A stretch of 16,951 nt of DNA from JAABYT01 sp041581935 (GCA_041581935.1 JBFICP010000049.1:1-16951); one strand, 5' to 3'; shown: positions 1-8,412, counted from the stretch's first letter. Made by a program: numbers and translations. Notes: generated by a model not told the origin, from the sequence alone.

Positions 1-1035
1 ACCCGACCTCGGAGTCGGAATCGCTGCGAGCAGCTCGTCGATGACGCGGTCGGGCCCGACGTGCTCACTTTCGGCGCGGAAATTGCGCAGTATGCGGTGG
101 CGGAGCACCGAGTGGGCGAGGGCCCGAATGTCCTCGTAGTTCACGTGGTAGCGGCCGCGGGTGAGCGCACGGGCCTTGCCGCCGAGGACCAGGTACTGGG
201 CGGCACGCACACTGGCGCCGTAGGAAATCCAATTGTCGACGAACTCGGCGGCCGCTTCCTTTCCGGGACGACTCTTGCGTACCAGCGAAAGTGCGTACTG
301 CAGCACCGGCTCCGAGACCGGGACACGGCGCACGAGCGCCTGATAAGCGCGGATTTGCTCGCCGGTCATGGCATGCTGAAGAGCGTAGTCCTGGGTCGCA
401 GTAGTGGCGCGGATCACGTCGAGCTCGTCGCTCTCCGGCAGGTAGTCCATGACGATCTCGAACATGAATCGATCGAGCTGCGCTTCCGGCAGCGGGTAGG
501 TACCCTCGAGCTCGATCGGATTCTGGGTTGCAAAGACGAAAAAGGGCTCTTCCAGATCGTAGGTCTTGCCTTGAATGGTGACGCGGTGCTCCTGCATGGC
601 CTCGAGCAGAGCCGACTGCGTTTTCGGGGGCGTGCGGTTGATCTCGTCCGCGAGCACGATGTTCGCGAATACGGGGCCCGGCAGAAAGACGAGCTCGCGT
701 CGGCCAGTCTCCGGGTCCTCCTGAACGAGATCGGTGCCGGTGATGTCCGAGGGCATCAGATCCGGTGTGAACTGAATGCGCGAGAACGTGAGGTCCAGCA
801 CCTGGGCGAGGGTATGTATCAGCAGCGTCTTGGCGAGTCCCGGTACGCCCACGATCAAGCTGTTGCCGCCGACCAGGACCGTGAGCAGCACGAGCTCGAC
901 GACCCCCTCCTGACCGTGAATGACCTTTGCGACCTCGGCACGCACGCGATCGTAGCCTTGTTTCAGCTCCTCGGCGCGAACGATGTCGTCGTCATTTTGA
1001 AAGCTGTCCTGTTCGACGGTTGCTTCTCTGTTCAC
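1..1035 (-). CDS. MoxR-family AAA+ ATPase (C-terminus cut by window edge)
   Basis: 345 codons are open from a GTG start to the window edge with no stop, so the C-terminal end is missing. That is close to the usual MoxR length, so the stop probably lies just outside. The start is chosen because an AGGA Shine-Dalgarno sits 8 nt upstream; the nearby ATG at 1043 is in another frame and stops after three codons. Walker A is GVPGLAKT (residues 63-70), Walker B is IVLADEINR (about 126-134), and the sensor-1 Asn is in FATQNP (about 172). MoxR ATPases are cytoplasmic chaperone-like enzymes that work with VWA-domain partners to mature or insert cofactors into substrate proteins. Its likely partner is the VWA membrane protein at 4685-6949 in the same operon. 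It is the last operon gene in view, 96 bp after the TPR-protease gene. A DUF58 gene often follows moxR and would lie beyond position 1; that is inference. Confidence 0.93.
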   Translation of the reverse strand, partial: MNREATVEQDSFQNDDDIVRAEELKQGYDRVRAEVAKVIHGQEGVVELVLLTVLVGGNSLIVGVPGLAKTLLIHTLAQVLDLTFSRIQFTPDLMPSDITGTDLVQEDPETGRRELVFLPGPVFANIVLADEINRTPPKTQSALLEAMQEHRVTIQGKTYDLEEPFFVFATQNPIELEGTYPLPEAQLDRFMFEIVMDYLPESDELDVIRATTATQDYALQHAMTGEQIRAYQALVRRVPVSEPVLQYALSLVRKSRPGKEAAAEFVDNWISYGASVRAAQYLVLGGKARALTRGRYHVNYEDIRALAHSVLRHRILRNFRAESEHVGPDRVIDELLAAIPTPRSG

Positions 1036-1131
1036 GGAGTCATTCCTGAGTGTTGTTGATTTGCATGTTGATTTCCGCCGCAGGCGCGCGCTTGCTCCGG
1101 CGGTTGACGTGTTGTGATATTGCAAGGCTTT

Positions 1132-3678
1132 TCAAGAGTTCGATTTTCGCTTGTGCAGATCCAAAAGTAGCTCGAGGGCCTCGTAATAATTCGGAGCGAT
1201 CTCGAGTGCTCGTAACACTTGATAGCGCGCCGCCGGCTCGTCGCCGGCCCTCGCGTGTGCGTAGGCGAGTCGATACCGGGCTTCGGCCATGTCGACCGGG
1301 TCGAGGGCAACCACGGACCCGCGGGCTAGTGCCGCCAGATTCCAATTCCCTGTCGCCTCATGAAGTGCCGCGAGCTTCTCGTGCAAAGACGGATTGTACG
1401 GATAAATGTATACGGCACGAGATAGGATGGCTGCCGCGCCCGACTCGTCGCCATGCATACGCAACAGTTCGGCAAGCTTGATGTGAGCATCATAGTGATC
1501 GGCATTGATGGCGATCATTCGTCGGAGCTGCTGCGTGGCCTTGTCGTCGTCGCCCTGCTGAGTGTAGAGCTCGGCCAGAAACCAGTAGGTGCTGTCGTCG
1601 CCGGCATATTCAGGAATCAGATCCTGAGCACGGACGAGATAACGTTCGGCACTTTCAATATCCCTCGAGTTCCAAGCCGCGGCGGCTGCGCGCATCTGCA
1701 GCTCGTAGTTGCTGGGAAATTGATCCGCCATGGCCAGATACAGCTCCTTGATTGGAACGTTTGCGAGTGATCGTCCAGGCAAAGCGGCGAGGGCGCGCTC
1801 GAATCGTTTGCGAAAGTACGCATCGAACGCCTCGTCGAGCTCGTTCATGGTCAAGCCGAGCGCGGACTCGACAACCTCCGGTGTCGTGAGCCCGTCGCGG
1901 TAACCGGTCAGCATTTTCAGAATCGAGGAGAATCCCCAACGTTTATCGATGAAATCGAAGACCAGGGATGATTGATAGTACGAGTGGACAATCTGCTCCG
2001 GATAAGTGGGCTGCACGAAACCGTTGTTGAGCTCGCTCACCGGGAGCAGCCGACCATCGCGGTAGGCAATCAGGAAATCCGGTGTCAAATCGTTGCCCCA
2101 TCCTTCCCTCGCTGACTGCTCCTCGTACACGGCCAGGCCTTCGGAGAACCAACGCGGCACCCGGTGCTGGGAAACGCCCATGTGGAAGCTGTGGGCAATC
2201 TCATGCCAGAGCACCGATCCCCAGTTGAAGCTGCCGATCGGCCGTGCCGCTGGTGAATCCAGCGCCACCACGGGCCCGAAAGAAACTCCGAGAATGCCGA
2301 TGCCGGCGAGTCCTACGGTTCGAACCGAGAAATCGCGGTGATCGGGATAGAGTTCGACCCGAATGCGACCATCCGGCCGGTAGGCATAGCGCTTGTCGTA
2401 GTAGCGGTAGGCGTTCTCGGCGAGCTCCTTGACGTAAGGTGCAAGCAACTCGGCCTCGTTCTTGTGCAGAACGACGATAGTGTGCTCGCTCTCGATAGTC
2501 TCGTAGTCACTGCTCGAGTCGAGAAATTCAAGCGTATTCTTTGTCCAGACGTTGAAAGGATCACCCTCGAAGGCGCGGGCGACACTTTGGCGACCCGCCT
2601 CCATTTTGCCGATACGGAGCTGATTAATGCCGAGAATTCCCCAGCCGCGCCACGATCGCGCGTCGATATCGACGGCGCGTTGCGCGAAACGGACGGCGTC
2701 GTGATAAAGCCGATTCTTTACCGACAGATCGGCCAGGGTGTTGTAGAGATCGGCGTAACGTGCATTGATGGCGAGTGCGCGTGCAGTCGTTTGCTCGAAT
2801 TTCCCCTTCCGACCAGTAAGGTGGTAGACGCCGGCGAGCACCGCGAGTGTCTCCAGCGCGTTGGCATTGACCGCGAGTGCGCGCCGGAGTTCCTGCTCGG
2901 CTTCTTCGTATTGCTCGGCCTCGATCAACAGTTGCGCAAGAAACGTGCGAGCGGGCACGTAATTCGGGTTGTGCTCGATGCTCTTGCGCACCGTGAGCAT
3001 GGCTTCACCGCTGTGATCGAAGTGCTGGCTTCGCGCGAGCCCGAGAAGTGCCGGAGCGTAGGTCGGATCGATCTGGAGGGCTTCGCGGAAAGTCTCGAGC
3101 GCTTCGGTATTGTTGTATTTGGCTAGAAGCAGATCGCCCAGCGCCACGTGTGCGGCCACGTTCCGGGGGTCGGCGGAGGTTGCTTCACCGTATACGCGAA
3201 CGGCATCGTGGTAGTGCGCGGGGTCCTTGTCACCGAGAGCGGCGGCTGCGGCGGCGGCCGCCGCTAGCTCGCGCGAGCTCATGACCGGCTGCAGGTTGTA
3301 GCGCGCGACGGCCCTCTCGAATATTGCTTCGGCGGCCTCGATCTCCCCTTGGTAGCGCGTGGCAAGACCGAGGTTGACCATGGCTTGGATATTCGCGTCG
3401 TCGGCCCGACCTTTTGAATCCTCGAACGCTTTACGAGCGGCGTCGAGTTCACCAACCGCAAACAGCGCTTCGCCGAGCACATTCAGAACATCGCCGCGGC
3501 CCGGATCGGTGGCGAGCGTGGCCCGCGCGCGCTCGATGGCTCCGGCATACTCGCCGCGATCCATGATTTCGCGAAGTGTTTCGGGGTCCAAATCGACGCG
3601 TGCATGAGCCGCCCCGATCGTCACGGCGTACAGGACGGCAAATGCGCACCCAATGACTTGTCGCATGCGCACTCTCAT
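1132..3678 (-). CDS. Secreted TPR protein with gluzincin (peptidase MA-like) metalloprotease domain
   Basis: About 848 residues. The start is ATG 3678 in a TGATG overlap with the previous gene's stop; a GTG directly before it (3681) and an ATG at 3666 are alternatives. The N-terminus is a signal peptide (basic MRQ, hydrophobic core, AHA near residue 26). Residues about 35-385 are tetratricopeptide repeats. From about 400 to 620 lies a peptidase MA-like domain with the zinc motif HEIAH (493-497, counting from the GTG) and the downstream Glu of WFSEGLA (514), so the ligands look intact. More TPRs fill about 640-849. Family knowledge: such proteins are exported, and the TPRs probably bind partners or substrates next to the zinc active site. 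A run of nine Ala at about 140-148 interrupts one TPR helix. It lies between the caspase-like gene and moxR. The substrate is unknown. Confidence 0.9.
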   Translation of the reverse strand: MRVRMRQVIGCAFAVLYAVTIGAAHARVDLDPETLREIMDRGEYAGAIERARATLATDPGRGDVLNVLGEALFAVGELDAARKAFEDSKGRADDANIQAMVNLGLATRYQGEIEAAEAIFERAVARYNLQPVMSSRELAAAAAAAAALGDKDPAHYHDAVRVYGEATSADPRNVAAHVALGDLLLAKYNNTEALETFREALQIDPTYAPALLGLARSQHFDHSGEAMLTVRKSIEHNPNYVPARTFLAQLLIEAEQYEEAEQELRRALAVNANALETLAVLAGVYHLTGRKGKFEQTTARALAINARYADLYNTLADLSVKNRLYHDAVRFAQRAVDIDARSWRGWGILGINQLRIGKMEAGRQSVARAFEGDPFNVWTKNTLEFLDSSSDYETIESEHTIVVLHKNEAELLAPYVKELAENAYRYYDKRYAYRPDGRIRVELYPDHRDFSVRTVGLAGIGILGVSFGPVVALDSPAARPIGSFNWGSVLWHEIAHSFHMGVSQHRVPRWFSEGLAVYEEQSAREGWGNDLTPDFLIAYRDGRLLPVSELNNGFVQPTYPEQIVHSYYQSSLVFDFIDKRWGFSSILKMLTGYRDGLTTPEVVESALGLTMNELDEAFDAYFRKRFERALAALPGRSLANVPIKELYLAMADQFPSNYELQMRAAAAAWNSRDIESAERYLVRAQDLIPEYAGDDSTYWFLAELYTQQGDDDKATQQLRRMIAINADHYDAHIKLAELLRMHGDESGAAAILSRAVYIYPYNPSLHEKLAALHEATGNWNLAALARGSVVALDPVDMAEARYRLAYAHARAGDEPAARYQVLRALEIAPNYYEALELLLDLHKRKSNS

Positions 3679-4688
3679 CACTTCGTCTTCGGTTTGCGCA
3701 GGGCGCGATGAACCAACGCGAATTTCACGAGCAACGATTCCAGTCGATCGTCGTAGACCACCGGGCTCAGCAGTTCCTTCTGGTCTTTGAGCGACTCGAT
3801 GCGCATCTCGAGTGCATCGCGCTCAGCGAGCAGGCGCTCGAGCTCCTCGGCGGGAAGGCTGCTCGCGTAGATCGCACGATCACTTTCCAGATAGCTCGCC
3901 CGAGCAAGGTCGGTGCTATCGTCGAGGAGTGCGTGCTCACTCTGTAAGCGCCCGTCGGAGGTGTAACTGCGCTGCACTTCGCGTCGGGCGTACTCGAAGG
4001 CTTCCAATACCGAGACGCGGCCGTTTTTGTCGGTGTCGGCGCCCGCCCCGGCGTAGGCGGCGACGAAGTGATCCGGGAACAGCGTGTGGAAGCGCTCGGC
4101 GGCGCTCGATGTCGCGGTAATCACGACCCGGTTGGGACCGGAGAGCAGAGCGGCGAACGGGCCGCTCGAGGGCGCCGTGTTGACGATGACCCAGCGCAGA
4201 TCGTGATGCGGCTCGAGCAGTGCATCGAGCTCGGCGGCGCTCACATCGGGCCCGGGCAGGTTGAACAAGACGCGATCGCCGCGGGCGGTGCCGTGACCGA
4301 TGAGCAGAAGAAAGATCGTGTCGCCGGGTTCGGCGGTATCGGCCAGGTGCCGGATTGCATTCTCGATCTCGCGCTTGGTCGATTGCGCATCGACATCCTC
4401 GGAGATTTCTTCGGCGAGATATACGACACGATTTCGCGCCATGTCCAAGTTCGAGACGGCCGCTTGCACCATGGTGCGCGACCATGCCGCGAACCGCTCG
4501 CTGTAGACTGGTTCCCCGCCGATTCCGCTGACCACGAGAAGAGAGCTTTGCCCGGTGGCAAAGCACGGCGCCGACACCAGCAACAGTGCGCATACCAGAC
4601 CGCGTGTTGGATTGGAACGTGGAATACGGGAGACGCGCGGCCGTCGAGCGACTGCACTCCGGTGCGCCGTGCGGGCAAGGTTTCTCAT
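3678..4688 (-). CDS. Secreted caspase/legumain-fold (clan CD-like) protein without the catalytic Cys, with EF-hand loop
   Basis: 336 residues from ATG 4688, which forms an ATGA overlap with the VWA gene stop and has GGGGA 6 nt upstream. The open frame runs 27 codons further but would overlap the previous gene. A long basic n-region precedes a hydrophobic signal stretch (about 30-45). The fold is recognised from a beta strand ending in LLLIGHGT (His132, the clan CD catalytic His), then VIVNTAPSSG (168-176) where caspase/legumain enzymes carry the nucleophile Cys, then ITATSSAAER. The nucleophile position holds Ala/Pro/Ser, so cysteine peptidase activity is unlikely. Residues 218-229 match a canonical EF-hand loop (D218, D220, N222, G223, V225, S226, E229), suggesting calcium binding. 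The C-terminus (about 279-307) looks like a coiled coil. From memory, other bacterial C13-like proteins also have Ser/Ala here; that is unverified. Its role is probably scaffold or sensor within the MoxR/VWA operon. Confidence 0.75.
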   Translation of the reverse strand: MRNLARTAHRSAVARRPRVSRIPRSNPTRGLVCALLLVSAPCFATGQSSLLVVSGIGGEPVYSERFAAWSRTMVQAAVSNLDMARNRVVYLAEEISEDVDAQSTKREIENAIRHLADTAEPGDTIFLLLIGHGTARGDRVLFNLPGPDVSAAELDALLEPHHDLRWVIVNTAPSSGPFAALLSGPNRVVITATSSAAERFHTLFPDHFVAAYAGAGADTDKNGRVSVLEAFEYARREVQRSYTSDGRLQSEHALLDDSTDLARASYLESDRAIYASSLPAEELERLLAERDALEMRIESLKDQKELLSPVVYDDRLESLLVKFALVHRALRKPKTK

Positions 4689-6949
4689 ACGAGTCCCCGC
4701 CAGCGACGGTAGATCCACTCGATGCCGAGCAGCGCAATCAGTGCGAGGAAGATTACCGGCATGTCCCATAGGGCCTTGCGTTCCTGCACACTCGCCCCGC
4801 TCTTCGAAAGTGGCAGCGTTTCGGCGAGCGATGCCGCGTCCACCGCGCGGTAGAAACGCCCGCCCGTGTTCTCGGCGATTCGCTGGAGAAAATCCTGTCT
4901 CATCTCGGCGCGAAAGTGGTCGGGCACTACCAGGCCGACAGGCAGATTTGCGGAACCGATGGTCAGCGTTTCTCCTTTACGGGCCTCGACGCTCAGTTCG
5001 TAAAGGCCGGCGTGATCCGCCACGAGCCGCGCCCGGTAGACACCGTCGCGGCTCGGGTCCCACGCCATGGGCAGTGTCAGACGATCACCGATCGGCGTGT
5101 TGGCGACGAGTAATGCATGCGCATCGTTGTCGGGACGAAAGGCACTGTCCAGAACCTCGGCCGTCACTTCGATGGCCTCGCCGGGAGACGGATGCTCGTT
5201 GCTCGTACGCAGCGTAACGCGATCAGAGGCCGCACGCACCAGCCAGCGTAGCAGCTGGCGCCACAGCATCTCATGGGTCTGATCCTCGAGCGGCACGTCC
5301 TGGTGCATTTGCCAGGTCCATGTGTTCTGCACGTTGAGCACCAGTGCCTGGCCGCGTCCAAAACGTTGCTCGGCGAGCACCGGCAGTGGTCGCGCAAGCG
5401 TCGGCGCAGCGCCCTCGAGCAAAGTGTCGGCGCCGGGTTTGGTGCGAAACAACGGATGCAGCACCTTGAGTGGCGGCAGGCCTTTCCAGGACGGCTTGCC
5501 GTCGCTACCGAGTGCGATGCCGCCGATGGGATGACCGTAGCCCGCTCGAGTGGGCTGTACCGAGACCTCGGCGAGAATGGATTCTTCCCGGCCCGCATCC
5601 AGAACCACGGGAAGCAGCTCGCCCACCGGCGTGTTGCCGTAGCCGCCGCGTGAGAGCGCGCGCCGGCCGCCAAGCATCAGCAGACCGCCACCGCGGCGGC
5701 TCACGAAATCCGAGATCAGTTCCAGTTGCGCGGCGCTGAAGTACGCGGCTTCGACGCTACCCAGGATCAGCCCGCGGTAGGTGAACAGCTCGTCGGCGGA
5801 TTTGGGGAATCCTCCGGCGAGCTCCTCCGGGTTGTCGATTCCGAGGCGGTAGTACTTGTTTTCGGCGGTGCGCACCATGGAGACGACACCAAGGTTCTTG
5901 TCCTTCGCGACGGCGCGGCGCAGGAATTTCAGCTCGAATCGTGGTTCACCCTCGAAGTACAGGATCCGCTGTCGGTCGCCGTCGACATCCAAAATGACGT
6001 CACGCGCATTGTTCTCGTCGAGTGTTTCGTCGACGGACGGGGTGATGGAAAAGCGCAGTCGCCGCGGACCCGCCTCCTTTGCCGCGAAACGCGCGCGTAC
6101 CGTGCGTGCGGATTGCCCGGGGTTGAATGTGATCTCCTCGACGCTGACAAGTGCACCTTCGTCCTCGATCAGCAGCTTGACCGTCTCGTTGTCGAAACCT
6201 CGCTGAGTGACGGCAACGTCGGCGACAATAGATGAACCCTCGAGCGTGCGCCGCGGCATATTTATCGCGCTTACCTCGATATCTTTTGTGAATGCCGGTT
6301 GCCCGACACCGACCGTGGATATTGGGACATCGGCGGCGCGATACGCGGAGAGCTGTTCATTGAGTGAGATCGCCCGCGTGGCCGCACCGTCGGTCACGAT
6401 GATGAGTGCTGCCAGCGAGTCGATGTCGATCTCGTTCCGGAGTTTGTCGAGCGCGTGGCCGAGCTCTGTCCTCGATCCGTCGAAGTTCATGCTCTTTCCC
6501 GGGTCCAGGCTGGCGACGTCGCCGGCGAACTTGAAAAACTGTGGTTCGAAGCGCTGGGACAGAGCGGTGGTTATCTCGCCGGTTTCAGGATGAAACGCCG
6601 ATTGTAGAAATTCCGCACGGGTGGCGTCGCCGTGGTCGGCGATGCGCATACTGACGGAATCGTCGAGCAGGATTGCAACCGAATTTCGTGAGGAAATGAC
6701 ATTTGATACCGTCAGCACGGGTTGGAAGAGTGCCAGCAACAACACTGCGATCGCGGCCGTTCGGATAAGAGCGAGCATCGTGCGATCGACAGTGCGAAGT
6801 GTCCGGGTTGCACGGCGATAGTAAAGCAGAGTAGGCATTGCCAGCGCTGCAATCAGCACCAGCGCGAGGTAGAGCCACATGGATCCCGAGAGCGTGATTT
6901 CACCCCGGGAAAACATCTCCGCAGGATACTTGAAGAGAAAATCCCACAC
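4685..6949 (-). CDS. Membrane VWA-domain protein with glutamine-amidotransferase-like domain
   Basis: 754 residues from a GTG start, 16 nt after the DUF4159 gene stop. The start WDFLFKYP is, from memory, typical of the family; the first in-frame ATG (6916) would remove it. Two transmembrane helices lie at about 24-43 and 58-76. The VWA domain follows, with a complete-looking MIDAS: DDSVS (D96, S98, S100), a Thr near 161 and Asp187 in VTDG. Mid-protein Ig-like segments lead to a class I glutamine-amidotransferase-like fold (about 320-450, YRGLILGS...GGGLLMLGG) with no obvious Cys nucleophile. A final transmembrane helix (about 730-748, IFLALIALLGIEWIY) ends in a basic tail. It resembles the large membrane proteins encoded beside moxR, DUF58 and DUF4159 genes, and is the probable membrane partner of the MoxR ATPase. 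The stop overlaps the caspase-like gene by 4 bp, implying coupled translation. Confidence 0.88.
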   Translation of the reverse strand: MWDFLFKYPAEMFSRGEITLSGSMWLYLALVLIAALAMPTLLYYRRATRTLRTVDRTMLALIRTAAIAVLLLALFQPVLTVSNVISSRNSVAILLDDSVSMRIADHGDATRAEFLQSAFHPETGEITTALSQRFEPQFFKFAGDVASLDPGKSMNFDGSRTELGHALDKLRNEIDIDSLAALIIVTDGAATRAISLNEQLSAYRAADVPISTVGVGQPAFTKDIEVSAINMPRRTLEGSSIVADVAVTQRGFDNETVKLLIEDEGALVSVEEITFNPGQSARTVRARFAAKEAGPRRLRFSITPSVDETLDENNARDVILDVDGDRQRILYFEGEPRFELKFLRRAVAKDKNLGVVSMVRTAENKYYRLGIDNPEELAGGFPKSADELFTYRGLILGSVEAAYFSAAQLELISDFVSRRGGGLLMLGGRRALSRGGYGNTPVGELLPVVLDAGREESILAEVSVQPTRAGYGHPIGGIALGSDGKPSWKGLPPLKVLHPLFRTKPGADTLLEGAAPTLARPLPVLAEQRFGRGQALVLNVQNTWTWQMHQDVPLEDQTHEMLWRQLLRWLVRAASDRVTLRTSNEHPSPGEAIEVTAEVLDSAFRPDNDAHALLVANTPIGDRLTLPMAWDPSRDGVYRARLVADHAGLYELSVEARKGETLTIGSANLPVGLVVPDHFRAEMRQDFLQRIAENTGGRFYRAVDAASLAETLPLSKSGASVQERKALWDMPVIFLALIALLGIEWIYRRWRGLV

Positions 6950-6965
6950 CTTGCGGCGCCCGCCC

Positions 6966-7721
6966 TCAGTAGGTCATACCGTAGATGACGAAGTTGATTC
7001 CCATCTCGAAAGCAAAAGTCGAAAACTTGAGCGGATAGCTGGGATCGTCCGCCCACTCCCAGGCGTCGCCGAGATCGGTATTCCAGTTGATCAGCACCAT
7101 CAGGCGACCGTCGTCGTCGAAGATGCCACGAACGTGGGGTACGTAACCGTCGTATTCGTGGGTGGGACCGCCGGAAGCGTACATGGAGCCCTGGTAGACG
7201 TTCGGCACCTGAAGAATTTCGGTCACGTCGTAGAATGCGTGAAAGACGGGGTGCTCCATGGGCACATCGACGATCTCGCGCTCGGGAAACACGCGCCGCA
7301 TCTGGCGTTCGAAGTTCTCCCAGGCCCAGGTGCCCCAGAAGTCGTCGATGACCATGAAGCCGCCGGCGTCGAGAAAATTTCTCAACGCCGTCACCTCGGA
7401 ATCGGACAAATTCATGCTGCCGACCTCGAGGATATACAGGAACGGAAATTTTCGAAGGGCCGGATCGTCGAGCTCGAGGGCGTTGTCGGAATCGAAAGCG
7501 TGCACCGTCGACAGGCGTTTCAAGGCGATCAGGAACTGTAGGTCGGCCTTCGGGTAGTCCACCGCCCAGCGCCCGCCCCAGTCGTCGTCGCCGGTGTCGC
7601 TGTAGATGCCGCGCGTGAAGAAGAACTCGTGGGCCTCGTCGTCGCCGCCCGGGGCGGCAGCAGGAAACCAGGCAAACAACGCCGCCATGGCGCCAATCGC
7701 GAGTGTGTCACGTATCCTCAA
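6966..7721 (-). CDS. Secreted DUF4159 domain protein
   Basis: 251 residues, first gene of the five-gene operon. The start is TTG 7721: it has a strong GGGGAGGGG Shine-Dalgarno about 5 nt upstream and yields a full signal peptide (RIRDTLAIGAMAALFAWFPAAAPG). The first in-frame ATG (7688) would leave a truncated signal. The mature part carries DUF4159 hallmarks: FFFTRGIYSD at the start, WAVDYPKAD, FLYILEVGSMNLSDSE, LRNFLDAGGFMVIDDFWG, VPMEHPVFHAFYD, and NWNTDLGDAWEWADDP near the end. The fold resembles a glutamine-amidotransferase-like flavodoxin fold without a visible catalytic Cys. DUF4159 proteins commonly sit beside MoxR and VWA genes but have no proven biochemical role. The next gene starts 16 nt after this stop. 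The C-rich run just upstream (CCCCGGGG on the minus strand) could pair over the SD; that is inference. Confidence 0.88.
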   Translation of the reverse strand: MRIRDTLAIGAMAALFAWFPAAAPGGDDEAHEFFFTRGIYSDTGDDDWGGRWAVDYPKADLQFLIALKRLSTVHAFDSDNALELDDPALRKFPFLYILEVGSMNLSDSEVTALRNFLDAGGFMVIDDFWGTWAWENFERQMRRVFPEREIVDVPMEHPVFHAFYDVTEILQVPNVYQGSMYASGGPTHEYDGYVPHVRGIFDDDGRLMVLINWNTDLGDAWEWADDPSYPLKFSTFAFEMGINFVIYGMTY

Positions 7722-7811
7722 GCTGCCCCTCCCCGGGGGTGTCGTGGCTGGCTGTCAATCTTATCGGATTGGAGCCGCCTGCGGTGTCGAGGTTCCGGCA
7801 AAAGCGCAAAC

Positions 7812-7866
7812 GGGGTGGAACCCGAAAGGGTTCCCGGGTTCCAATACGCATACCACCCGGGAGGAG
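7812..7866 (+). promoter_or_regulatory. Structured mRNA leader with alternative hairpins before the SD of the intradiol-dioxygenase-like gene
   Basis: GGAACCC (7817-7823) and GGGTTCC (7828-7834) form a perfect 7-bp stem closed by GAAA, a GNRA-type tetraloop. A second GGGTTCCA (7836-7843) can pair instead with TGGAACCC (7816-7823), giving a mutually exclusive 8-bp stem. GGGTGG (7813-7818) complements CCACCC (7853-7858), and CCCGGG (7833-7838) can pair with CCCGGG (7856-7861), which touches the Shine-Dalgarno GGGAGGAG (7859-7866). The ATG is 7873. The layout suits a cis-acting RNA switch or attenuator. A DNA operator in the divergent 7722-7872 region is an alternative. No known riboswitch class is recognised. 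Confidence 0.45.
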
Positions 7867-7872
7867 AACGCC

Positions 7873-8412
7873 ATGGTCAGATTCGGGCCCATGCGAAACC
7901 AACTGGCGCTCGTGGCCCTGCTCGCGGGCCTCGGCACGGCGGCGCTTGCGCCCGACGCGTCCCGCGCGGCCAGTAGCGACGAGGTGACGGCGCCTGTCGC
8001 GCTCAATCTGTGGCGCCCGGGCGACCCCGGCCAGCCGCTTCGCATCAGCGGCTGGGTGCGCAGCACGAGCGGCAAGCCCATCCCCGGCGCGACCGTGTAT
8101 ATCCGCCAGGCTGACGGCACCGGCGTCTACACTCCGGACTACCAAGGCAGTCTGAAAACGGGCAGTGACGGCAGCTACCGCTTCAGCACGGTGTTGCCGG
8201 GCCAGTACTACGGCGTCAAGCACATCCACATCGGCGCTGCTCACGACGGCTACGAATATCTCGAGACCCGGATACTGTTCAAGGGTGATCCAAACCTCGA
8301 TCCGACGTCGGACAGTGAGCTCGCCATCCATCTGGAAGAAGCAACGGTCAAGGACAAGACGGTACTGTTCGGCCGATTCGACATGACCCTGCGCCCCATC
8401 GGCAGCGACTGA
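7873..8412 (+). CDS. Exported intradiol ring-cleavage dioxygenase-like protein
   Basis: 179 residues from ATG 7873, chosen for its strong GGGAGGAG SD and for the N-terminal signal peptide (hydrophobic LALVALLAGLGTAALA, residues about 11-26); ATG 7891 is possible. The body matches the intradiol dioxygenase core: LRISGWVRSTSGKPIPGATV (57-74), then ADGTGVYTPDYQG, SDGSYRFSTVLPGQYY and KHIHIG, then LETRILFKGDP. Intradiol enzymes bind Fe(III) with two Tyr and two His. Candidates are Tyr86 or Tyr90, Tyr112 or Tyr113, His117 and His119, so the iron site looks intact. Family knowledge: these enzymes split catechol-type rings between the hydroxyls. The protein is short (no separate N-terminal dimerisation domain) and exported, so the substrate is not deducible. 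It is divergent from the DUF4159 operon, 151 bp away. Confidence 0.75.
   Translation: MVRFGPMRNQLALVALLAGLGTAALAPDASRAASSDEVTAPVALNLWRPGDPGQPLRISGWVRSTSGKPIPGATVYIRQADGTGVYTPDYQGSLKTGSDGSYRFSTVLPGQYYGVKHIHIGAAHDGYEYLETRILFKGDPNLDPTSDSELAIHLEEATVKDKTVLFGRFDMTLRPIGSD

Noticed and set aside
61..1059. 332-codon plus-strand ORF at the window start
   Set aside because: It is the shadow of moxR: the minus strand carries Walker A, Walker B and sensor motifs across the same bases.
1040..1066. Eight-codon mini-ORF (MQINNTQE) just before the moxR start
   Set aside because: It could be a leader peptide coupled to moxR, but its SD is poor and nothing distinguishes it from chance.
2338..3126. 262-codon plus-strand ORF inside the TPR-protease gene
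   Set aside because: No domain motif or SD; the minus frame encodes continuous TPR and gluzincin motifs.
4555..5217. 220-codon Arg-rich plus-strand ORF across the VWA/caspase-like junction
   Set aside because: Composition is that of an antisense shadow, and it spans two well-supported minus-strand genes.
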